Of a DNA stretch of 64,000 bases, positions 12,001-24,000 are shown piece after piece. The DNA is from Epiperipatus broadwayi (lineage: Eukaryota; Onychophora; Udeonychophora; Euonychophora; Peripatidae), in the NCBI GenBank assembly GCA_028023455.1, contig JAQFVV010000042.1, forward strand, positions 6,657,922-6,721,921. The letters run 5' to 3'. The notes under the pieces are model-generated. The model worked only from the letters and a program-made list of their open reading frames with translations, ran no database searches and was not told the DNA's origin. Every line of letters starts with the position of its first letter. Within the stretch, counting starts at the first letter, position 1. Made by a program: the position numbers and the translations under genes.

Positions 12001-15000
12001 TAAACTGCAATCTACCAAACATTTTCATTTTACTTTTTGCATCTCTCATATGAAAACTTGACCATCCCATTTCTCCTTGAATTGCCTCCCTTGCTGTCCA
12101 TACTTCTGCATCCAATGCATGTCTTCCTACTTCCCTTTGAGCTTTTTCTAAATAATCTAATATCTTTTTACTAACATATAATGCATCATTACCATATGTT
12201 AACCCCGCTACTGCAACTCCTTTCCATATAATTCTAGCTACATCATATTTATTATATGAAAATACTGTTAATTTCTTTATCAATCCCTTTCTTTTCTTTG
12301 CTTCATTTATCAATTTTTTCTCCCATTCATCCAAATAATTTTTCTGATTATTTAAAATAATTCCCAAATAACTATATCTATTCACCACACTTAACTCTCC
12401 ATACAGTAGTGCCACCTAGTGCAAGTCAGAGTAATCAATGGATAAAAAAAAATTTGTGCATAAAATCCCTATCTAGTGCTGCTTATTCAATACCTCCAGA
12501 CTATTTCTAGCTTGTGACTTGCATCAGTGAAGAGCCTTAGATCTGAAATCACTGCACCTAAATCTTAGGATCTAATGCAACCCTTCAGCAGCCACCTTTT
12601 ACCTACTTACTTAACTATAAAACTATAAGATCAAGATGAAAACACAATAATGTTTTTAATCCAAGCTGTTTCACTTGTATAGTCATATAGATTTGAACAC
12701 AGTTCAGTACCTATAGATTTGTGTCATTGGTAGGAAATGGTGATCATGTTCAAATGTCATATATCCTTTCAAGCAACTAACTATTCATTTATTATTCTAA
12801 TAAACAAATAAAGACTATCATTATAAGCTGGTTAAAAAATGTTCAGACTAGTCAAAATTGAATATAAAGGTTTTTTAAAATTATTTTTTAATGAGTTTTA
12901 TTAAGAAATAAGTTATTTTATTAAATCCACAATAAAAATGTATATTTCTTATTTTATTTTTGTTTTCAGATTTTTGAAAAAACTATTATGGCAGGAAATT
13001 TAAATTCAGTATAATGAAAATGAATATTAAAGCAATAATGAAAATATGGAGCAGAATCTGTCTTTATAAATTGGAGGGAAAAAAACCTCTTCAATCTAAT
13101 CCTTTATATAGATAATTAAGTTAATGAATATGTGATAAATTTGATGAGACAGAATCTGTTTATAATGAACTAAAAAGTGAATTTTGAATACTTTTATGAA
13201 GAAACAGTAAGTGATTTAAATGTTCATTTAATGACTCCTTAAAATTAGATACAGTATATCCAAAAAAATTTTATAGTGACTGAAGTCTTATTTAAAGCTG
13301 AAACTATAACTGAAGATAATCCAAGTTTTATTGAAAGATGATCAACATAGACACAACTTGTAAAAAAAAGTATTAAATAAGAAACCGCAAAGCACTGGTT
13401 TATTGCAGGAAATTCTCTGGTCTGACAAAACATTGTTTCATGTTTTATTGGGATCGATTAATAATAAGTGTGAGTCATAATCATTTGAGAATCCCCCCAA
13501 AAAATTAATTATCCAGAACATAACAGTTTAGAAATCATTTCCTCTTTTGGTTGTATTTTGTTATGATTGTAGATGTTAGTTATCATCTACACTTGACAAT
13601 ACATCATATGGTAATCAAGGTAAGAATACAAATGAAAACAGTTTTTTTTTTTTTGCAAAATGATATACTATTACACGATGTGCAAAATTTTCTAAATTAA
13701 AAACCCTTAACAAGTGGAAAGCCGCCATGATCTAATTGAGCGGCACTTGCAATCCCTAAAACTCACCTCAATGATTTTCACAAAAAGCAAACCATTTTCT
13801 CACAAACTTGACAACATCAAAATCATGATATAGTTTGTTGTTAATATCTTTCAGGAAGTTTATGGTAATATGAATTTTTATCAAAAATCTGAATCAGTGG
13901 TGAAGACTGTCTACTAAGATGACAAAACAATTTGAATAATTGGATACTGCTATTTTTATAAACTAGATATTAAAAAAAATTATAGTATTAATATCAATAT
14001 ATTAAAAAAATTAATAAAAGAATACGTATGCCTACTTCTGAGTCATTATGTATATAAAATAATATCTAGATGAAGAAGATCCGATTTTGTTAAAGATTTA
14101 CATCGCAAAACTGTTACTAAATATTGAATAATATTTCTGTAGTGTAATTTTCACTACATCACTCTCATCCAAGGAAGGGACTGGTATTTACCCATTTTTA
14201 ACACCTTATAGAGGGATATAATTACAAACATATAACCAAAGATCTAAGATCTTCAAGCACATTTCATGCTAAACCAGCAATCATCAATTAGCCCAGATTA
14301 CAATCTCTTACACATATCTTTATCATTGTTCAGTATAATACATATTCTTTTATTAATTTTTTTAATGTATTAATACTAATACTATGATTTTTTTTAAATA
14401 TAGTTTATTACCAGTCCCTACTTTTGTTGAGAGTGGTGTAGTAAAAACTACACTACAGAAATATTATTCATTATTGGATAATCTCTAATTTAATGAATGA
14501 CTAATAAAAATTATTAATGTTACTAAATATGTCAAGCTTATTAGTCACAGACGAACTTATTTGTTTTGTAGATGATAATATCTTTGAAAAGAAATCAAGT
14601 CATATATCACATGACCTAATTTAACAAGCTACTATTACAAATGTTATCTGATGAGCCTGAAAAATAGCTCTTAAGAAACTTTTCAGAATATCCCCAACCC
14701 CAGACGGGTTTCTGCTTTTGGCTTTCTTAGTGCTGGCCTTGACTTGGTATTTTAAATCTAATACTTGAATATCCTAGCACCTCAGTGAGGAAGCCAGAAG
14801 CAGAAACCAGTTTGGGGTTGGGGATATTCTGAAAAGCTTGTTAAGACCTATTGGCAAGCTCATTAGATAACATCTGTATGTACAGGCTAGCATTTAGATT
14901 TTTAAACAAAATAAATCTTAATTGCTTCTCACATACAGTGTTGCCATTAATACATATATGCATTGTCTACAGCAATCTCTTATATATATATATTGTGCCG

Positions 15001-18000
15001 GACGAAAGATTTTAATTTCGTATATCCTAACCATGAGGGCGTGGGCAGGATATACGAACATGAATGTGCTGGACTAAACCCAGGGAGAGCAAAAGCTAAT
15101 GAATGTGGTTCAGACAATTGAGAAAACACTGAGATAAACGTCAGCCAAAATACTTACAAGAACTTTTTAAATTTATTAAACATAATAACAAAATAAAAAT
15201 GAAACTTGATCTACATTTACTTAGCAGATCTTAAGATTGAGTGCATGCTAGCATTACTACGTTAAACACCCAGGCAGACAAATTCATTTCTTATCTATAA
15301 CTTAACAAGGGCTTATATCTTCCTGTTAGCGGTTCACCCAACCAATTCCCTTTTCCTTTTTTTTAATGTGTTGAAATTCTTGCTCCTGTTTGTACTCCCA
15401 TACCCATTTTTGGTCTTTTGTTAATAACTGAACCAAATTAGCAGCATCTAATGCAAAATTTTCATAGAATTTATGATAAAAATTGCATAATCCCAGAAAA
15501 GACCGTACCTGAAGCCTATCAGTGGGTGTAGAAAAATGTTATATCGCTGTTAGTTTCTCCGGATGAGGTTTAATACCCTCTTTCCCAATTAAGAAGCCTA
15601 AAAATGCAACCTCCTCCTGGACCAGGCAACTTTTTTGTAAATTGATGGTAATGTTTTTCTGGTAACACTCCATTAAGAACATTTTCAAGTGTTCCATATG
15701 TTCTTCCATATTTTTTAGATGCGATGACATAATTGATGGTAATGTTTTTCTGGTAACACTCCATTAAGAACATTTTCAAGTGTTCCATATGTTCTTCCAT
15801 ATTTTTAGATGCAATGACTATGTCATCCATATATATATCACAATCAGACTCTTGATTTTGTCTGATAACACTTGATCCAAACACTTTACAAGTCCTAAAC
15901 CACTATTGATTAATCCAAAAGGCATACGCTTAAACGCATACTTATGCCCTTCATAGCGAAAGGCGGTATATTTGCGGTCAAATGGATGTAGACGAATCGG
16001 CCAATAAGTGAATGTCAAGTCCAATGTAGAAAAAATGTTTTTCCTTTGAAATTTTGAGAGAAGTTCTGTTATTGTAGGTGGAATGTTTCTTTCAGGAATC
16101 GTAATGGCATTTAACCGCCGGCATCCAAACATATCCTGACAGATCCATCTTTCTTCTTTACCACTACTAATGGGTTAACATACGGAGATGTGTGCTTTCC
16201 AATAACTCCCCATTCAATCATTTGCTGTATTTGAAGATCTACTTCAGCCTTATATTGAAACGGAATAGGATATGAATGACTCTGGAAATGGCTTTCATCC
16301 TTAACTTGAATGTGATGCACCTACCCCTCAATGATCTTAGGCCTATTTGAAAAGACTGAATAAAACTCCCTCAACAGTTCCATTAGGGGGTGTTGTTCTT
16401 CCATTCCTTTTAAAATGGATTGCGACACTTTATTTTGCATTTCCACGGTATCCCTCACTTGCTGAACACAATGTGCCTGAAGTGGCTTATAACTCTTTAG
16501 CTCTTCAAATGGCATCAAAACTTCTTGGGCAAAAAAATAAACATTTATTATAATCCAAAACCCATTTATGCCTGTATAAAAAATCAGTGCCAATTATAAC
16601 ATCTTGTATGAGACCAGGCATTATCAAAAAGACATGGTCTAATTCTATGTTACCCAGATGCAAATGTAACCACACCTGTTTGGTTTCAATATTTGCCTTC
16701 TTGCCATTGGCCAGTGTCACCTGCATTCTCTTTATTGGCAGTGTATACAAACGTGCCTGGTTTCTCTTTATTTTCACATAAAACTTACTAGAAAGCAATG
16801 ACATTTGACTTCCTGAATCAACCAATGCTTCTGTAACAATATCTTGTCTTTATACTGACAATTGGGGAAGTCTGCATAGCTCCATTCCATGCTGGTTCTT
16901 CTTGATCCACCATCACATTAGCTACAGTCCTATGGCTTTCTTTACTTTTTTAATTGGATCTGATAATTGACTCTTTTGACCTGTTTCTATCGAAATTACC
17001 TGATAGCCCTGCATTGTTCTTTTCTTTACTTCTTCTTGGGCCTGATTATGTTCAATTTCATTTAGCAGTTTAATCATTTCTTCAAAGTGAATGTTTCTAC
17101 TACACAGCATGATCTGCTGTATATCCCTTGGCATATTGCCCAATACTATTCGGCATATCAGCCTCTCAGACAGAGAAAGCTATCAATGACTTCAGCCTTG
17201 CTGCTTGTTTGCAGAAAAACTGGGTGTAAGTTTCTCCATTACCCCTAATACATCTTTCTTGTGATATATTGATGAAGATATGATACTGCTTTTCTTCACT
17301 CTAAAAAGTGTGCAATAATTTGCAACTGTAATCCCAAAAAGTCTGTGGCTTGATCTTTAAGATATGCTACCAATCCTCAGCCATTCCTTGTAAATAGTGG
17401 CGTGCAATTGCCACTTGTTCAGTCGCCTGCCAATTATGACATCGAAACATCTCTTGCAGGCTCTCCAAATGCTCTAATGGGCTTTCCCAAATATTAGCCG
17501 TAAAAGATTTTATTTGCCAATCTATTTCAGCCATGATGCTAGCTAGTCTTATCTTCAGCCTCTTCTCTAACTTTATTTAAATTCCCAACGCAACTTCTGT
17601 CTATTTATGAAATTTATTTATTTTTTTAATCTTCAACTGCTATTTATTATATTTTTTTTTAAAGCACAAAAGTTAAACTGTTTATTTTTTTCTTTAAATG
17701 CGAACCTAAACTCTTTGCTTGCTTTTTTTTTTTTTTTTATATGAACGTAGCAGCTAATTTTTAACTTTAAAAAAAAAAAATCTTTTATATTTTCTTATTT
17801 CTAAAATGCGAACCCAAACTCTTTGTTTTTTTATTATTATTATTTCATGAACGTAGAACTAATAACTTTTTTTTTTAACAAAGAAACAAAATAAATATAT
17901 AACTTCTTAATATCTATTTGTCTGACCCGTCCGTTCAGTAATAACTCTAAAGAACGCTGTTTAATTAACTATATTTTACTTATTCATATTGAAAAGATGA

Positions 18001-21000
18001 ACCCCCAACTCCAAACTGCTTTCTACAATTTAGCACAAACTGATCCCTACCTACTGAATCTTGCCTCCAACACTGAAATATTCCTCAATTGTCCAAACAA
18101 AATCTCACGTGGGATTTAAAATCGAAGCCCCACATTGGGCACCAAAATTTATATAGCTATGTGCCGGACGAAAGATTTTAATTTCGTATATCCTGACCAT
18201 GAGGGCGCCACTAGTCCGAAAATCGGAACTAGACATTTATTTTAAGAATGGGCAGGATATACGAACATGAATGTGCCGGACGAAACCCAGGGAGAGCAAA
18301 AGCTAATGAATGTGGTTCAGACAATTGAGAAAACACTGAGACAAACGTCAGCCAAAATACTTACAAGAACTTTTTAAATTTATTAAACATAATAACAAAA
18401 TAAACATGAAACTTGATCTACATTTACTTAGCAGATCTTAACATTGAGTGCATGCTAGCATTACTACGTTAAATACCCAGGCAGACAAGTTCATTTCTTA
18501 TCTATAACATAACAAGGGCTTATATCTTCCTGTTAGCGGTTCACCCAACCAATTCCCTTTTCCCTATAGAGATTTAGTAAGATGGATGTTTGGGGAGAAT
18601 AACAGGACAGCGCAGATGAGCTTTTCTTAGTCTGAAAAGAAACGTCGGAACCAAGAATGTCCTAATTCCACAAAACGCTCATGGACAAGTACATTGAAAC
18701 GAGCCAAGGTTAGTTTCACACAAAAAAAGAAACATTATGAACTGCATAATCTGAATTATAGCAAATAAATCCCTACCAAAAAAATAAATCATATATCCTA
18801 TAAATCTCCAGCCAAAGCCAAGTTTGATTTAGTTTAATGACGAAGCAAACAAACAAACAAAAATAAAAAAAACTACTAAGGTCGGCCTGAGTATTTAACA
18901 AGGATTAATCATAGAAGTGAGAAATTATTAAGCATATAAAATATTGCTTGCCATACACTATCAAACAAGTAACATTTTAAGATTGAAAATCTTGCTACTA
19001 AGATTGTAATGTAAAAATAAACAAAAATACATTAATATTTAAATTGATAAATTACACATCATAAATAGAATTTCTTTTTAAGATTAAGCTGAGATTTGCT
19101 AGAGACTTAATTAGAGATTTAGCCCTGATTTTGATATGGAAAGGTAAGTTACCTCGAGGTAATATTAATTTCTGCTGTTCACACAAAGTTTGGTTTATAG
19201 AGTTCTCTACAATGGCTATCATTTACTACAGGTTCACAAGTCTGGAGGCATTATCGGGATCCGCTCTGGACTTGACAGTTAGGTCATGATTGAAGTCACA
19301 ATTTGGAGCTCCGGAGGTTCATCTTTGGAAAGGCTCAGTCCATCATGTTGTGGAGATTCTTCGTGGCATATGTTACAGGAATGGCATCTGAATGGCTACT
19401 ATTATCACGGCAAATAGAATTATTGTCGGTCAATGGAAATTCAACTTGGTGATTCCCGTGGCACCAATATCAAAAAAAAATTAGTCACTTTAACAATGCA
19501 ACAGTTCAATAACAGCTAAAATCTGGATCGATCCTCAATAACAAGAAGCTGAGTAAGCTGAGCAATAAAAATTAAAAAAAACTGAATGACCAGAATAGTC
19601 TCTGAATCCTCCTCTGTAATAAAAAATTTACCCAGCTATTTATGTCCTTTGTTATCTCCCACGCAATCTTTTTTTGCAACTTTCAATCAAGGTAAATCTC
19701 TATTTCCCACTCAATCTTAATTAGAAAAACAATATCTTACAAAAATGATTATTTTTTATATATAAAAAAAAAAATACAAAACTAAATCTCAGCTTTAAAA
19801 ATACATCAACATTAAATTTTTTTAGTTTAAATAAAATACTTTTATAAGAACACTAATTTAACTTTGTTTGCTTTTAATTATGTTAAAAGAAAACAAGCGT
19901 CATAAAAAAAAATATTTTATACTAAAATCAACTGAGAATTAAAAATATAAGATTTCAAGATAAATAAGTATGTGTGTTATTGCACATATAAAACTTGGTT
20001 TTTCTTTTTTTCTAATTTACATGATAGAACTCTTGAATCGGATAAAGTATCCAGTTCAATATATATATATAGACACATGTATATTATTTTATTCACAGGA
20101 GTAAAGAACAATTCATTACTATGAAAACTATTCATATATCTAGATCATTTTATAAAAGAGAAAATAAATAAATACAAACCCTTGAATATTTTTTATTTGA
20201 TTCACACTAAAATGTGGAGTAAATGTGTTCCAAAATCTCATCTCATGTTTGCTATGCCAGTCAACATTGTTTAAAAATCTATATATGAAAAAAATATATT
20301 AGTTATTACATTATCAAATAACATGACAACAGACAATGTTTAAGAATGTTATAAAACTTCTTAATTACCATAAAAGGATGAACTATGTTATATAAATTCA
20401 TGTAATATAAAGTATTCTTACACAAATAACAAAAAAGCTCCGAATCATACCACTACACTATAAACTTGGATAAAATCTCTTACTTAATAATTAGTTTTCC
20501 CAAAAAGTTATATTTTATAAACCCAGCTATTTATAAATGTATAATTCCAGCAAGATAACAAACATTCATTTTTTTGCGCTAGTACTATTAGACTACAATA
20601 TATTTTCAAAACCAGGTAGAAATACCATTGTTAGTTCATTTGAGTTTTCATCATCAGCTCTGAGAATTCATCAACAATTATTTAACAAACAAGTCTTATC
20701 AAAATTATTATCATTAGGAGTATATATTATTTCAGAATATAACAGTGTATATCAAATCCTTATTTTAAAAAAAAATTATTGTACTTATAAAAAAAGATAT
20801 GCTTGCAAATACTACATAAATATTAAAAAATAAAAATATGATTACAATTACGAAAAGAGTAATGGAATAAAGATATCTATTATAAAAATTACTTTTAAAT
20901 AGCTTATTGCAGGACCAAGATTTTTGCAAAATCTCAGAGGAATAGAGGGGGTAAAAATCAATATTCATCAGTCTTCCAATTGTCTGATGATGAAAATTTG

Positions 21001-24000
21001 AATGAATTTTCAAGAATAACTTATATCTATTTATTGGATGGTTAACTGAATTACTTAGGGCAAAAAAAATCATAAACTTGTTAAAAAATTTCCAAGTTTA
21101 CTTGACTCTAATTCAAACTAAAACATGGGTGTTACCAGCAAACGCATTACCATCATACTACAAAAACTCTGCTATATATATATGCAAAACATTAATAATA
21201 ATAAATTTTAAATTATATAAAAAATAATTATTAAATAAATAACTAATAAGTTAGTAAACTATCTCTCTCTCTTTTTTTATACATAAATACTGTAATAATG
21301 TGTAAATGTTTTTTTAAACTGAAACAGACATAATACTTACATAGGTGGCAGCAGTGATAGTTTTTCACCAAAATATTTTTTGTGATTATTAAAAATTTTT
21401 TCAAGGCAAAATGTGATGCATTTTGCATTTTCTGCAATTTCCTCCGAATTTAATTCTTTTCTATCTCTAACATGTCCACAAGGATCACCAATTTTGGCAG
21501 TAAAGTCACCAATCTACATCCCAAATACAAAATAATGATAAAATTATAAATAAATATATAATTTATTACAATTCAAAGTTTATTTCAAAATACTAATATT
21601 ATTTATTCCACACTAGCTCTGCCATCTAATGTAAGATTGAGTAATCAGTAGACAATTGGGTGGGAATTTCAAAAAGAATACATCTAGCATTTATTGATTA
21701 TTCAAGTTTATAATAAATAGCAGAGCTAGAGTGGAATGTAAGTAGTTCTGAAAAGTATTGTGCAAGATGAGGATCATGTGATGTTTTTTTATTTATTAAT
21801 ACTAATTCTATAGTATACAATAGTGTTTAAAAAAAAGGTAAACTGATTAAGAATAAATGTTTCTAAAACAGTATTGAACTTTTTAATTTTTTTGCAATTT
21901 TTTTACACAATATTTATTTATCAACACATTATCACAAATTTTATATATGCTTACTCATATGCTTCCAATAAGTTACTCCTCATTCTATACTAGAGTCATT
22001 TAGTGTAAGTTTAACTAATTTTAATCTTCACTAATAAAGACAAAAATCAAAAATCCACAAATAAAGACAAAAATCAGAAATCAGTCTTTAGATAGGAATT
22101 TATAATATTATACCATCTAACATCCATGGATTATTTAAACTTACAGTAGTGACTTTAGATTAGGGTGAAAATAATTGTTCTTAGAAACATTTATTTAATA
22201 TATCCAATAATGTACTTAATACATTACAGTATAACATCTCATAATAATATGAATCGGTATATTTAATCATCTCTATTAGCTCATTATTAAATTAAAATAT
22301 AAAACGTTATATAAGAGTAGCAATTGTGGTTAGTGATATTGAGATTTTGCACAAAGATTTCTCTGAAACCAGATTCTGTGAATTTAGAATTGTTGTAGTT
22401 CAAAATTCATTTTATATCTTGGTTAAATATTAAGCTAATAGAGGGCGCATAAATACATTTTAATTATAAATATTAAATTATAAATATTAGATTATGAAAA
22501 AACTTAGAGTGGGGAATAAAAAGGGAAGGCAAAGTGGTTAACAGGTTTCTCTGGGCATAATTGTTGAGCGATTCCTGACTCCGTTTAAGAAAAAGTCACA
22601 GTGTATCACATCACATCACATAAATTTATTTAATATTTAACTTAAGAGTTGAACAAAATCATATAAAATAAAGCTTTTCATCAAAACATTACATGATTTT
22701 ATCTGCTTACATTCAATACTTGTTTTCAAAAGCAGTTTTCCTCAACTTTTCTCTACATCTATCTATTGCAAGTTTAAACAAACAATAAACAATGATAGTG
22801 CTATAATATCCATTGATGACTCAAACTTATAGCTGTAAAATAGAATGAAAAAAATTGTTCCAGAAAACAATTGTTACCTATTAGGTATACAAATTTACAC
22901 ATCCGTGTCATAGACAAAATACCCAAAATCATTTCAAATCTTGTACATACATATAATTCCTTTAGCTACAATGTTCACTCTTTACTTTACATCAATACTG
23001 TTCTACTCATATTCATAGATTTTGTTTGTTAACTCTTATTACAACCACTAAGTGAGCAAGAGAGAAATAAAAGCCAGATAGTAATAATAACATACTTTAC
23101 ACATTTCTTTTTAAAATGTGAATTAGTAAAACTTCTGCAATTTCATGATTTAATTTTTACTTAGTTGTGAACACAATTTATGGCATTGCAATAATCTTTA
23201 GTGCATATTTATTTTTTTCAAAACCTTTTTGAAAAAGTTGTTTCCTGTTTCTGAGTAGTCCATAATATATCCTAATTCTTAGAAATAAAGGGGAAGAAAT
23301 CAAAAAGCACAGGTAACTATGCCAACACTAATACACAATAACAGGAGTATAAACCATTTGAATTTATATCAATACTAAGCTCTGAATATAAAGAGCAATT
23401 ACTATCAAATTTGAAAGTTGCTTTATTATGAAACAATCAACTATGATTCAATTTCTATGGGCAAAAGCCAGGAAAACCACATAGAAATTCACAAGAATGT
23501 GGTAAATCAATATGGCAATAAATGGACTAAATCAAGAATTTTTTTTTAAAAAAAGTCAATAGTACCACCAGAAAAATTATGCTAATTTTGTTCAGTAACA
23601 TGTATAATCTTGTTTGAAACAGTATCAAGAGTAATTATTTACTCTATTTAATTTCAGGAAATCACATTCAACTATGCTTAATAACATGTTGAAATAAGTT
23701 ATTGAAATTGATTTTTCATACAAGAATATTAACTCTCTTGAATCAATGTCTATAATGGTTGAAACTATTCAAAATCTTAAAAATTCTTTCATATCCACTT
23801 GATTCAATGCAAGTGAATTCAATTTTGAGATTACCAGCTATGAAGAGGTGAAAAAATATTGCAAATATGACATGACTGATATGAAAAAAGAATAGACATC
23901 TAAAACATTACATATATAGGGGATTTGAACTCAGATTTTCAAGCACCTTTCAACTATCCACACTATATCACTGATGCACATGATCACATACATATAGAAA

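Larger units (their letters stand above)
14994..18563 (-). mobile_element. Ty3/gypsy-type LTR retrotransposon, internally deleted
   Basis: Two direct repeats bound the element: 14994-15356 (363 bp) and 18160-18563 (404 bp), both beginning TGTGCCGGACGAAAG on the plus strand. The left copy lacks 41 bp present in the right one. Read on the minus strand, the right repeat is the 5' LTR. Shortly inside it is TGGTGCCCAATGTGGGGC (about 18141-18124), a primer-binding-site-like sequence. Then come gag, protease and RT. Pol stops in the connection to RNase H and runs straight into the 3' LTR through an A/G-rich stretch, so RNase H and integrase are gone. Frames are broken. Target duplication could not be resolved in the TA-rich flanks. 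Confidence 0.88.
3034..20179 (-). other. YARS2 intron 5, about 17 kb, packed with transposons
   Basis: This is the interval between the exon 6 acceptor and the exon 5 donor. It holds a foldback repeat, a solo LTR, two LINE remnants, family A, B and C repeats, a Tc1-like remnant and a two-LTR Ty3-type element, each listed separately. Much of this load appears to have been gained by insertion. I saw no further YARS2-like coding segment in it, and the exon 5 to exon 6 join is in phase and aligns without a gap, so no exon need be missing. Confidence 0.8.

Noticed and set aside
20537-20833. 98-codon plus-strand frame between YARS2 exons 4 and 5
   Set aside because: Opposite strand to the gene, composition-driven, no recognisable motif.
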